A stretch of DNA of 64,000 nucleotides from assembly GCA_963701445.1 (NCBI GenBank), contig CAVPAM010000016.1:4166-68165 (forward strand). The letters are read 5' to 3'. Of this stretch, positions 1-8,115 are shown in pieces. Below the pieces are notes generated by a model, which did not search any database, was not told where the DNA came from, and saw only the letters and a list, made by a program, of their open reading frames with translations. Every line of letters starts with the position of its first letter. Position 1 is the first letter of the stretch. This DNA comes from CAKZLS01 sp963701445 (GTDB lineage: Bacteria > Pseudomonadota > Alphaproteobacteria > Rhodospirillales > Defluviicoccaceae). Made by a program: the position numbers and the translations under genes.

Positions 1-2
1 CC

Positions 3-257
3 GCCCAGAACAGCGAGGGCGTCGGCGATCTGGTGGCCACCATCGACGCCCACGGCCGCCACCTGGTGGACACCGGCGAAATGGCCGGCCGGCGGCGGAA
101 GATCCTCGAAATGCGCATCGTCAAGGCCGCCGAGGACATCGTCCGCGAGCGCCTGCTGGGCAAGGGCCGGGACAAGCTCGAGCGCCTGATCGACGGCGCG
201 CTTGCCCAGAAGATCGACCCCTACACGGCGGCCGCCACCCTGCTGGACGGCGATTAG
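3..257 (+). CDS. meaB: MeaB/ArgK-family P-loop GTPase, C-terminal fragment
   Basis: Partial gene entering from the left edge; the frame is open from base 3 to TAG at 255-257 (84 codons visible). The visible part has the C-terminal helical signature of MeaB/ArgK G3E-family GTPases: a GVGDLVATIDAH segment, then RRRKILEMRIV and a helical tail ending in AAATLLDGD. In this family the tail drives dimerisation, and the protein protects or reactivates methylmalonyl-CoA mutase in propionyl-CoA metabolism. The G motifs lie outside the window, so GTPase activity cannot be judged. Methylmalonyl-CoA metabolism fits a PHA-producing organism (see phaC), but no mutase gene is in view. Confidence 0.72.
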   Translation, partial: AQNSEGVGDLVATIDAHGRHLVDTGEMAGRRRKILEMRIVKAAEDIVRERLLGKGRDKLERLIDGALAQKIDPYTAAATLLDGD

Positions 258-355
258 CCCGCAAGGCTCCCGGAGCGGCCGTGGCCATGGACGACGCTTG
301 GGGATCGTTGGTATAAGCGGGGCGGAGAGTGCATCATCGCGAGAGAGGACAGTAC

Positions 356-787
356 ATGCTCGGTATTGCGAAACGTGTCTGGTTCGGCTGTGCCATCGCC
401 GGACCGGTGGTCCTGGCGGCGGCGGGCGCGCCGGCGCAGACATTGCCCAATCCCATGGAGTTCGGCACCGTATACCAACAACTGGCGTTCGAAGCGGCGG
501 ACACCGACGGCGACAATCGGGTGGACCTCGGCGAGTTCGCGCGGGACGCGGCGGCGGCGTTCAGCGGGCTCGACGCCAACCGCGACGGCAAACTGACGCC
601 CAACGAGTTGCAACCGCATCCGGCGGTCAGCTTTTCCCGGGTGGACGGAAACAAGGACGGCGCGTTGACCTTCGACGAGGTCATGGCGTTCAAGGTCAAC
701 GCGTTCAGGGCGGCCGACAAGAACCAGGACGACGCCCTGTCGTACGACGAGATGGTCGAGGCCGTGCGGACGGAGGTGGGACGATGA
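356..787 (+). CDS. Secreted EF-hand calcium-binding protein (four EF loops)
   Basis: A 143-residue protein. Start chosen at ATG 356, which follows a GAGAGAGGA ribosome-binding site and opens directly into a signal peptide (residues 1-28, cleavage near APAQ). Four EF-hand-like 12-residue loops start at D49 (DTDGDNRVDLGE), D73 (DANRDGKLTPNE), D97 (DGNKDGALTFDE) and D121 (DKNQDDALSYDE); each keeps Asp at position 1 and Glu at position 12, so all could bind calcium. An upstream start at 329 would place hydrophilic sequence before the signal peptide and is less likely. It overlaps the next gene by ATGA, implying translational coupling. The partner or target is unknown; a periplasmic calcium sensor or buffer is the simplest reading. 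Confidence 0.75.
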   Translation: MLGIAKRVWFGCAIAGPVVLAAAGAPAQTLPNPMEFGTVYQQLAFEAADTDGDNRVDLGEFARDAAAAFSGLDANRDGKLTPNELQPHPAVSFSRVDGNKDGALTFDEVMAFKVNAFRAADKNQDDALSYDEMVEAVRTEVGR

Positions 788-1188
788 CGATCCGGTCATT
801 CCGAAAAACCATGCGCTCTTCATCGTGGGCGGCGGTGTTCGTGGCCATCGCCGGCCTGTCCGTCGCCGGGTGCGAGTTCGGCTCGGGCGGTCCCGGCGTG
901 GGAACCGTCGGCGGCGCCGCGCTCGGGGCCGGCGCCGGACGCGCGATCTTCGGCAACAACACCTCGGCGATGCTGATCGGCGGCGCCGTGGGCGGCATGG
1001 CGGGCAACGCGACGATCGACCGCCAGGCGGAGCAGCGCCGGATCGCGCAGACCGAGGAAACCCGGGACCGGGCGATGCAGCGGCAACTGGATTTCGAGCG
1101 CCAGCGCGCCCTGCAGCAGGCCGAGGTCGAGCGGGAAATCGAGGAGCAGCGGCTGTTCAACGAGTGGCGGCGCCAGCAAGGCAGGTAA
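784..1188 (+). CDS. Glycine-zipper outer-membrane lipoprotein with coiled-coil tail
   Basis: A 134-residue protein starting in a 4-base ATGA overlap with the EF-hand gene. Residues 1-30 form a lipoprotein signal ending in the lipobox LSVAGC (Cys30). Residues 32-75 are a glycine-zipper segment (GGAALGAGAG, IGGAVGGMAG) like that of SlyB/RcpB-type lipoproteins, thought to insert in the outer membrane. Residues 78-134 are a charged helix rich in Gln, Glu and Arg, probably a coiled coil. Function is not established; cotranscription with a secreted EF-hand protein suggests an envelope role. Confidence 0.68.
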   Translation: MTIRSFRKTMRSSSWAAVFVAIAGLSVAGCEFGSGGPGVGTVGGAALGAGAGRAIFGNNTSAMLIGGAVGGMAGNATIDRQAEQRRIAQTEETRDRAMQRQLDFERQRALQQAEVEREIEEQRLFNEWRRQQGR

Positions 1189-1262
1189 GGCCGCGGCAAG
1201 GCCGGGAATCGGGGCCGTCGAGACCGGCGGTCCCGAGACCGGCCGCCCCGGAACCGGCCGCC

Positions 1263-2564
1263 TCAGAACTGAAACGGCTGGCTGATCATCATCTGGATGC
1301 CGAAGTCCTCGTCGGAGACGGCCGCGTCGGCGCGGACGATGAACCCGTTGGCGAAGGCCCTGAGGCCGATCCCGCCGCTCAGTTTCATGCTGGAATGCAG
1401 GTTGCGCAGGTCGTAGGACGGGGCGACGCGGCCGACCTCGACGAACGGCACGAACTGCAGCCACTCGACGCCGACGAACTTCTGGATCCTGGGCCAGGCG
1501 TCGAAGGGGTTCCAGTCCGGGATCAGGCGCAGCTCGGCCGCGTAGTAGATGGCCGACTGGTCGCTGAACCGCTGGGCCGGATAGCCGCGCATCCGCCACA
1601 GCCCGCCGAGCGTCGCCCCGGTATACGACGGCGGGCGGTTGGAGACCTGTCCGGACGACGACACGTTCCAGCTCGGCGAATGCGCCGTCCAGAAGTCGAG
1701 GGCGAGAACCCGCTGGCGGAACCAGTCGGACGCGCCGAAGTCCACGTACTGATCCACCTCGCCCTCCAGCACCGTCCACGACGAATTGCTGTCGAACCAG
1801 CCGAAGTCCCGCGAGACCTCAAAACGCACGCCCTGGCCGCGCGATGGATTGCGCGGGAAATCGCGGTTGTCCCAGAACACCGCGGCGTCGATGCCGTTGG
1901 TCTTGAACTCGTCCTTGTCGATATCCTCGGTGTCGATCCGCTGGTTGCGGTAGAACGGCAGGACGGAGACGAACGTCCGGCCGCTGTCCAGCGGATTGAG
2001 CGACGTGGCGCCGGTCTCTCCCGAGACGAGGAGGCCCCGTTCAAGCCGGTAGTCCGGCACGATCTCGTCGCGGCCGTGACCGATGGGCAGGAGATACTTG
2101 AAACGGCTCCGCGCGAAGGAATCCACGCCGCTGCCGCTGATGTAGTTGCTCGAATTCGACGTGTTGCTGCCGGCCGTCTCGCCGCGAAAGCGCGGGTTGC
2201 CGTCGATGTAGCTCTTGGTGTCGTCGAAATAGCCGATGGAAAACACCGGATCGATGAACAGGCGGCCGACCCAGGGCAGGCGCAGGTCCTGTCCGGCGAG
2301 AAACAGCATGGCGGCGCCCTGCGTCCCGGCGAAGGCCGTGCCGATCAGGCGCGACTGCTTCTCGGGAAACCCGTTCAGCCCGTAGACGAACCCGAGCGCG
2401 CCGCCGAAGTGCTCGTTGTAGAACGGAAAGGGCAGCGCCAGCACCTGCGGCTCGGCGGCCGCCGGTTCCTCGGACCGGGCGGCGGACGGCCACGCCGCCA
2501 TGACGGCGGCCACGACCATCGACGCCGTGAGTCCGCGGAGGTTCATCCCAAGCTGTCCCGTCAT
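1263..2564 (-). CDS. Omp85-superfamily (BamA/TamA-like) outer-membrane beta-barrel without POTRA domains
   Basis: A 433-residue protein. The start is taken at ATG 2562-2564, just before a signal peptide (ending near SAARSEEP); the frame stays open upstream to 2699, but that stretch lies in a dispersed poly-G repeat and is not protein-like. The body reads as alternating amphipathic beta strands. A LWRMRGYPAQRF segment resembles the conserved (V/I)RGF/Y loop-6 motif of Omp85 barrels, and the protein ends in QPFQF with the terminal Phe expected of an outer-membrane barrel. At about 400 mature residues there is no room for POTRA repeats, so this is a stand-alone surface-antigen-type barrel, not BamA itself. 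Substrate unknown. Confidence 0.7.
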   Translation of the reverse strand: MTGQLGMNLRGLTASMVVAAVMAAWPSAARSEEPAAAEPQVLALPFPFYNEHFGGALGFVYGLNGFPEKQSRLIGTAFAGTQGAAMLFLAGQDLRLPWVGRLFIDPVFSIGYFDDTKSYIDGNPRFRGETAGSNTSNSSNYISGSGVDSFARSRFKYLLPIGHGRDEIVPDYRLERGLLVSGETGATSLNPLDSGRTFVSVLPFYRNQRIDTEDIDKDEFKTNGIDAAVFWDNRDFPRNPSRGQGVRFEVSRDFGWFDSNSSWTVLEGEVDQYVDFGASDWFRQRVLALDFWTAHSPSWNVSSSGQVSNRPPSYTGATLGGLWRMRGYPAQRFSDQSAIYYAAELRLIPDWNPFDAWPRIQKFVGVEWLQFVPFVEVGRVAPSYDLRNLHSSMKLSGGIGLRAFANGFIVRADAAVSDEDFGIQMMISQPFQF

Positions 2565-2656
2565 CCGTCCGCTTCCCGGCCCTCCATTGCGCGCCCCGGA
2601 TAAGTAACGCCCGCGCGCCCGGATAGAAAGCCCTTGCGACGGACGGCATGGCGGCG

Positions 2657-2711
2657 CGGGGGGGGGGGGTGTAACGCGTTTTTTGCAAAACAACCCCATG
2701 CACAGTAGAAA
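2657..2711. repeat. Dispersed poly-G / TGTAACGCG repeat, copy 1
   Basis: A run of about 12 G is followed by TGTAACGCG, a T-run, TTTTGCAAAA, CAACCCCATGCA and GTAGAA. The same order recurs at 55336-55390 with one fewer T and two substitutions. The central TTTTGCAAAA is self-complementary, and the GGGGT/ACCCC ends can pair around it, so the unit can form a hairpin. It lies upstream of the minus-strand barrel gene. Origin and function unknown; it looks like a small non-coding repeat family. Confidence 0.7.
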
Positions 2712-2867
2712 TCCGCCGGCGGAAGCCGCGTTTTGGTTTGGTGGATTTCATTAAAATCAATATGTTAAATATAATTTATGATAAAAAAGTTTAGTAATTT
2801 TTGATAACTATCATAATAATAAATTGAAAAACATAAAAAATAGCGTTACCGACCGTCACATGCCGGC

Positions 2868-3030
2868 TTCCGGGTTGCGCCGCTCCGCTCCTCGCGAGGA
2901 CGGGGTGGCGCGACCGTTCCCGCCGCCATCCCCGCCGTCATCGCGAGCGAAGCGCGGCGATCCAGAGCCGGCGCTCGCGGCATGCACGGCGCTGGACCGC
3001 CGCGTCGCTTCGCTCCTCGCGGTGACGGCG
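2868..3030. repeat. REP-like palindromic element (left of the STAND locus)
   Basis: Inverted arms CGTCATCGCGAGCGAAGCGC (from 2937) and GCGTCGCTTCGCTCCTCGCG (from 3002, followed by GTGACGG) bracket GATCCAG/CTGGACC segments. This is the common alphaproteobacterial intergenic palindrome that reads 'GTCATTGCGAGCGAAGC...GATCCAG...'. A partial unit (TTGCGCCGCTCCGCTCCTCG, from 2876) precedes it. A related element sits at 5891-5989, on the other side of the TIR-NB-ARC gene. Confidence 0.7.
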
Positions 3031-3091
3031 GGGGGAGGCGGCGTCGTCTCCGCCGTCTTCGCGATCTGGCGCCGATCCGAACCGCGCGCCG

Positions 3092-5791
3092 TCATTCGCC
3101 CAACTCCGCGATCCGTCGAGCCAACTCTTCGAGGCCATCCACGCCGTCCGCCGGGGCCAGTCGGCCTTGCTCCGCCAGCAGTTGCCGCGATGCCGAAGGG
3201 CCTCGGCATAGTGCTGTCTCGGCGATGTCGATCGATCCGGCCCCCTGCTGCCGATTTCCGCAAGCTTCACGTTCGAGACAATCAAGATCGCGTTGCCACC
3301 CGGCGTTTCCCGGATCGGCCCCGGCCAGCCGCTCGGCGATGTCCAGGGACGCCCGGTAGCTCTCCAGCGCCTGGGCGAGATTGCCCTGGGCCACGAGCAC
3401 GTCGCCGATCTTGTCGTGCGACACCGACAGATCGCGTTGCCACCCGGCGTTTCCCGGATCGGCCCCGGCCAGCCGCTCCCGATGTCCAGGGACGCCCGGT
3501 AGCTCTCCAGCGCCTGGGCGAGATTGCCCTGGGCCACGAGCACGTCGCCGATCTTGTTGTGCGACACCGACAGATCGCGTTGCCACCCGGCGTTTCCCGG
3601 ATCGGCCCCGGCCAGCCGCTCGGCGATGGCCAGGGACGCCCGGTAGCTCTCCAGCGCCTGGGCGAGATTGCCCTGGGCCACGAGCACGTCGCCGATCTTG
3701 TTGTGCGACACCGACAGATCGCGTTGCCACCCGGCGTTTCCCGGATCGGCCCCGGCCAGCCGCTCCCTGATGGCCAGGGACGCCCGGTAGCTCTCCAGCG
3801 CCTGGGCGAGATTGCCCTGGGCCACGAGCACGTCGCCGATCTTGTTGTGCGACACCGACAGATCGCGTTGCCACCCGGCGTTTCCCGGATCGGCCCCGGC
3901 CAGCCGCTCGGCGATGGCCAGGGACGCCCGGTAGCTCTCCAGCGCCTGGGCGAGATTGCCCTGGGCCACGAGCACGTCGCCGATCTTGTCGTGCGACACC
4001 GACAGATCGCGTTGCCACCCGGCGTTTCCCGGATCGGCGGCGGCCAAGCGCTGGAGCACTCTGGCCCGCGCTCGTACAGTGGCACGACGTCGCCAAGGGC
4101 GGCGCGCTCCCGAAGGTAGGTCCCGGCGCGGACCAGAACGTAAGCCGAGTTCACGGCTGTCGGTCGTGACATGGGCGGCGACGGCGCGGGCGTGGGTGAC
4201 GAGGCGTTCGCAGGCGGGCCAGGTATTGGGCTCCGGTTCGGGGAAGGCGGCGTACATCGCGCGGAGCGCGCTTTCGGCCCAGGTTCCGGCCGCGACGCCG
4301 AGGGCGTCGCGGGCGGCGGCCTGGGCCAGCCGGTGGACGGAGAAGACGCGCCGGGCGGGCTCGAAGTCGATGAGCGAGAGGTTGTGGAGCTTGCCCATGG
4401 CCTCCGCCAGCGCCTTCTTGTCCGTGGCCACGCCGGCGAGAGCCGGCGGGTAGCACTGGGGCGGTTGCTGGAAGAGTTCCTCGGGAATGGCGTCCGGGGC
4501 ATAGAAGGCGGCCAGCGACAGCACGGCGCGCGCGCCCGGGGCCTTGGCTTCGGCTTCGCTGATGGCCTGGTTGAAGGTGGCGAACACGGCGCGCGGATAC
4601 TCGGCGTCCTCCGGCGCCTCGCTCATATGCTCGACGAGGGCGTCCACATAGTCGGCGGCGGTGACGGTCACGCAGTCGCGCAGGTAGGCCGCCGCGTGGG
4701 AGAGGGCGAGGGGCAGGCAGCCCAAGTTCGGTCGGCGATGGTCCCGGCGTCGTCGTCGGTCAGGTCGTCCCGGCCGCTCTGTCGAGGAGGTAACGGATGG
4801 CGTCGGGCGGGGGCCAGTTTCGATCTCGATGGCGCTGACGGTCTTGGGCCAACCGCCGAGGCGGGAGGTCGCCAGCACCTGGGCGTTGCCCACGGGCGCC
4901 CACTCGCGCAACGCCCGGGGATCGTCCACGTTGTCGTAGACCAGCAGCCACGGCTTCTCGAAGCCGCCGTGGGCGATGAAGTCGAGCGCCTTGCGGGCGG
5001 TGGCGGGGCGGTTCTCGGACCTGATCGAGGCCGGGGATGAACACGGATGCAGTTCCACCAGCGCCGTCTCGATGCCGTCGAAACCGTCGGCATCGTCGGG
5101 CTTGGCGGCGTTGAGCCACCAGACGCCGGCGTAGCTCTCCTGGTTTCGGTGCGCGTATTCGCGGGCCAGCACCGACTTGCCGATGCCGCCGAGGCCATGC
5201 ACGACCACCGGCTGGGTCACCGCCGCCGCGCCGCCGGACCGGAGCGCCGCGTCGATGGCCGCCAGATCGGCCTCGCGGCCGGTGAAGCTGGGGGTCGCCT
5301 TGATGTCCCGGTGGACCACGGCGCGGGCCTCGCGCCAGTAGGGCGCGCCCGGGGTGGCCTCGCCCTTGTGGCGGCCGGGCTTCACCGCCGCCAGCACCAC
5401 GTCGCGCAGCAGCGCCGGGTCGGCCCGGATGGGCACGAGGTCCCAGTAGGCGAGGGCGGTGAGCAATCCGGTGGGCGTGCATTCGTTCACCCGCATGACG
5501 ATCAGGCGGGCCCGCTTGTTGAGGGGATCATGGGCGATGACGTTGAGCCACTCGGCGGCGCAGTGGTCGCTGGCGAGGTATTCGTTGGACAGCAGGGCGA
5601 TCACCCGGGCGCCGGATTCCAGCGACGCGTGCATGCGTTCCATGAAGTTGCGGTTGGCGAAGTCCCATTGCTGGAGGATCGACGCCGTGGCCCGCGTCCT
5701 CCAGGATGCGGCCGATTTCAGCGGCGAACGCGGCGTCCGCGCCCGCCCGGCTGATGAAGAAATCGATGGGCCGTTCCGCCCCCTCGTCCAT
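3092..5791 (-). pseudogene. TIR - NB-ARC - TPR protein (STAND/NLR-like), interrupted by about seven indels
   Basis: Read across frames this is one gene of about 900 codons, ATG 5789-5791 to TGA 3092-3094. The N-terminus (IDFFISRAGADAAFAAEIGR, then QQWDFANRNFMERMH and ARVIALLSNEYLASD) is a TIR domain. An NB-ARC NTPase follows, with Walker A GLGGIGKSVLAREYA, Walker B-like WLLVYDNVDD and downstream GCLPLALSHAAAYL. The C-terminus is a TPR array of 48-residue units. Reading-frame changes are needed near 5680, 4818, 4772, 4727, 4139, 4066 and 3480; the last is a clear 1-bp loss within one repeat unit. In the family, TIR domains of STAND proteins often degrade NAD or signal after ligand-induced oligomerisation and act in anti-phage defence. 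Here the gene is either decayed or mis-sequenced; no intact product is encoded as given. Confidence 0.8.
3291..4066 (-). repeat. 144-bp tandem array encoding near-identical TPR units
   Basis: The segment CGTTGCCACCCGGCGTTTCC recurs at 3291, 3435, 3578, 3722, 3866 and 4010: spacing 144, 143, 144, 144 and 144. Each unit encodes 48 residues including NAGWQRDLSVSHNKIGDV and AQGNLAQALESYRASL, a tetratricopeptide pair. Units differ at only a few bases, mostly at the AERLAG/RERLAG position and at NKI/DKI. The 143-bp unit carries a one-base loss at about 3480 that breaks the frame. High DNA identity implies recent unit duplication or gene conversion, and is also a setting where assemblies collapse. 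Confidence 0.9.
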
Positions 5792-5890
5792 GACGCGCCC
5801 CCCTCGTCGGAGGATTACCCGTGGCCTGGATGGCAGCGAAAGCGGAATCCGGGGGTGTGTCCGTGTCGATGGGCATCACCACCACCAATG

Positions 5891-5989
5891 CCGTCCTTGC
5901 GAGGAGCGGAGCGACGCGGCAAACCGGTCGGGCGTGGGGGATGTCTCGGGTGGCGGTTCTGGATTGCCGCGCTTCGCTCGCAAAGACGG
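5891..5989. repeat. REP-like palindromic element (right of the STAND locus)
   Basis: Arms CCGTCCTTGCGAGGAGCGGA (from 5891) and GCGCTTCGCTCGCAAAGACG (from 5969, followed by G) are inverted relatives of each other, with GCGGCAAACC/GGATTGCCGC inside. It belongs to the same family as 2868-3030. Together the two copies bracket the TIR-NB-ARC gene. Confidence 0.72.
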
Positions 5990-6038
5990 TCTGGGGGGTG
6001 CGGTTGGCGGGGGCGGAGGAAACGGAGCGCGCAAAAGA

Positions 6039-6076
6039 AAACCGGCGGTTTTGCGCTGGGGCAAAACCGCCGGTTT
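6039..6076 (-). terminator. Intrinsic terminator of phaC
   Basis: Perfect 16-bp inverted repeat, AAACCGGCGGTTTTGC (6039-6054) and its complement (6061-6076), around a 6-base loop. Read on the minus strand, it follows the phaC stop by about 37 bases and is succeeded by TCTTTTGC, a short U-rich tract. Confidence 0.8.
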
Positions 6077-6112
6077 GGTCTTCGGTTGTCCCCTGGGGGA
6101 ACTCGCGGAGCG

Positions 6113-7912
6113 TTACGCCTTCGCGGAGACGTAGGTTCCGGGGGCGTCGCAGAGGACTTTCAGCTTGCCGGTGCCGGGCTCGCGGGCCGGGACCATGTCC
6201 TTGCCGGAGAGCTTCTTGGCCCAGGCGTCCCAGTGCGGCCACCACGAACCGTCGGCGGCCTTGGCGTCGGCCAGCCAGTCGTCCGGGTTCACCGGGTTCT
6301 TGGCGTTGGTCCAGTAGCAGTACTTGTTGCCGGCCGGCGGGTTGATGACGCCGGCGATGTGGCCCGACGCCGCCAGCGTGAAGCTGTTCTTGCCGCCGAG
6401 GATCTGGGTTCCCTTGTAGGTCGACGTCCACGGCGCGATGTGATCCTCGCGGGTGGACAGGAAGTACGTGGGAGCCTTGACCTTGCCGAGGTCGATGGGC
6501 ACGCCCGCGAGCGTGATCGCGCCCGGCTGCACCAGCTTGTTGTTCTGGTAGAAGTTACGCAGATAGAAGCTGTGCATGGCATACGGCATGCGCGTCGAGT
6601 CCGAGTTCCAGTACAGCAGGTCGAACGGGAACGGGTCGTTGCCGAGCAGGTAGTTGTTGATGACGAACGACCAGATCAGGTCGTTCTCCCGCAACATGTT
6701 GAAGGTGCCCGCCATCTCGGCGCCGTCGAGATAGCCGCGCTCGGCCATCTTCTGCTCGAGATACGAGATGGTGCCCTCGTCGATGAACACGCCGAGTTCG
6801 CCCGGCTCCGAGAAGTCGAGCATGGTGGTGAAGAAGGTGGCGCTCTTGACCCGGTCGTCGCCCTTGCCGGCCATGTAGGCCATGGTGGCCGCCAGCAGGG
6901 TGCCGCCGATGCAGTAGCCGACGGCGTTGATGTCCGTCTCGCCGGTGGCCTGCTCGATGGCGTCGATCGCCTTGACGGTGCCGTCGGTGACGTAGTTCTC
7001 GAAGCTCTTCTCGGCCAGTTCCGCGGTCGGGTTGACCCACGAGATCAGGAACACGGTGTGGCCCTGGTCGACGGCCCACTTGACCCAGGAGTTCTTGGCG
7101 CGCAGGTCGACGATGTAGAACTTGTTGATCCACGCCGGGACGAACAGCAGCGGACGCTTGACCACCGTCTCGGTGGCCGGCGTGTACTGGATCAGCTCGA
7201 ACATCTCGTTGCGGAAGATCACCTTGCCGGGCGTGGTGGCGATGTTCTCGCCGATGACGAACTTGTCGTAGTCGGTCTGGGCGATGCGGAGCGAGCCCTT
7301 GCCGCGCTCCATGTCCTTCAGCATGTTCTTCAGGCCGTTGACCAGATTCTCGCCGCGCGATTCGATGGTGGCGCGAATCACTTCCGGATTGGTCAGCGCG
7401 AAATTGGTCGGCGACAGGGCGCTGACGAACTGGCGGGTGTAGAAATCGGCCTTTTCCCTGGTCTTCTCGTCGACGCCCGGGACCTCGTTGACGCCCTGTT
7501 GCATCCAACGCGAGGCGAGCAGATAAGACTGCTTGATGTAGTTGAAGACGTCGTTCTCTTCCCAGGCGGGATCCTTGAAGCGCCGGTCTTCCTTGGCCGG
7601 TTTAATGAAAGGCTCTGTTTCCTGACCCATCATGCGGCTGGCCGTGTTCTGCCACAGCGCCATGTAGTCCTGCCACAAGGACATCTGGGACTTCACCACC
7701 TGGCTGGGGTCGGCCATCATCTTGGCCGTCAGCTCCATGAAAGTATTCCCGACGCTCAACGGGTCTTCCATGCCCATCGATGGCATCTTGCCGCCGTTTT
7801 TCGACATCCATTCTTGCAGCAGACTTTGAGTACGCTCGGCGATTTCCGCAAACGACTTGGAAAGTTCTGCCGGGTCAGGCATCTGCAGTTGTGTGCCTTG
7901 TTGATCGGCCAT
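6113..7912 (-). CDS. phaC: Class I poly(3-hydroxyalkanoate) synthase
   Basis: A 599-residue protein, the usual size for class I PhaC, which polymerises (R)-3-hydroxyacyl-CoA into polyester at the granule surface. The catalytic cysteine is C334 in the lipase-like box GYCIGG. The predicted general-base Asp is D490 (in REDHIAPW) and the His is H518 (in SGHIAGV). PLLFVPAWINKFYIVDL, upstream of the active site, is a further family signature. Start ATG 7912 opens MADQQGTQLQ. A strong terminator follows at 6039-6076. No phaA, phaB, phasin or phaR is adjacent, so it is a stand-alone locus; it is divergent from the lipoprotein gene at 8116, with a roughly 200-base AT-richer promoter region between them. 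Confidence 0.95.
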   Translation of the reverse strand: MADQQGTQLQMPDPAELSKSFAEIAERTQSLLQEWMSKNGGKMPSMGMEDPLSVGNTFMELTAKMMADPSQVVKSQMSLWQDYMALWQNTASRMMGQETEPFIKPAKEDRRFKDPAWEENDVFNYIKQSYLLASRWMQQGVNEVPGVDEKTREKADFYTRQFVSALSPTNFALTNPEVIRATIESRGENLVNGLKNMLKDMERGKGSLRIAQTDYDKFVIGENIATTPGKVIFRNEMFELIQYTPATETVVKRPLLFVPAWINKFYIVDLRAKNSWVKWAVDQGHTVFLISWVNPTAELAEKSFENYVTDGTVKAIDAIEQATGETDINAVGYCIGGTLLAATMAYMAGKGDDRVKSATFFTTMLDFSEPGELGVFIDEGTISYLEQKMAERGYLDGAEMAGTFNMLRENDLIWSFVINNYLLGNDPFPFDLLYWNSDSTRMPYAMHSFYLRNFYQNNKLVQPGAITLAGVPIDLGKVKAPTYFLSTREDHIAPWTSTYKGTQILGGKNSFTLAASGHIAGVINPPAGNKYCYWTNAKNPVNPDDWLADAKAADGSWWPHWDAWAKKLSGKDMVPAREPGTGKLKVLCDAPGTYVSAKA

Positions 7913-8115
7913 GACTCAATCCTTTATGATCCCTCGGAGCAAAGTCAGCTTTCGCGAGAAAAACGTCCCGCGCCGACAATGATATATGTGATAAGTGAGA
8001 GGACCCGCGCGCTGGTCCATGAAATCGTTTATAGCCCCTTAACCACCATCGGGCAATGTTGAAGTCGCAAATGGGGGCATGGCGCGGGCCGGCCGCCAAG
8101 GAGTAAGGAAAGTCA

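Larger units (their letters stand above)
2565..3091. other. Intergenic stretch: poly-G repeat, AT-rich patch and REP-like palindromes
   Basis: No convincing gene lies between the barrel start and the end of the TIR-NB-ARC locus. It holds, in order, the poly-G repeat (2657-2711), a strikingly AT-rich patch (about 2720-2850, with long A/T runs in an otherwise GC-rich sequence), and two REP-like palindromic units (2868-3030). The AT-rich patch could hold promoters or mark a boundary of acquired DNA; no clear -35/-10 pair was identified. Confidence 0.6.
5792..6112. other. Intergenic stretch with REP-like element and phaC terminator
   Basis: This interval between the STAND locus start and the phaC stop carries no credible gene. 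It contains a REP-like palindrome (5891-5989) and a perfect 16-bp stem terminator (6039-6076). The roughly 100 bases next to the STAND start (5792-5890) would hold its promoter; no strong consensus was seen. Confidence 0.6.

Noticed and set aside
2565..2699. N-terminal extension of the Omp85-like protein (start near 2699)
   Set aside because: The extension is translated from the poly-G repeat and gives a Pro/Gly/Arg-rich string before the real signal peptide.
3291..4066. Possible CRISPR array
   Set aside because: Repeat period is 144 bp with no unique spacers and every unit encodes TPR residues; it is a coding tandem repeat.
5459..8062. Long plus-strand open frame across the STAND 5' end and phaC
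   Set aside because: It runs antisense to phaC, whose catalytic motifs are certain; high-GC coding DNA routinely keeps the opposite strand open. No domain in the antisense product.
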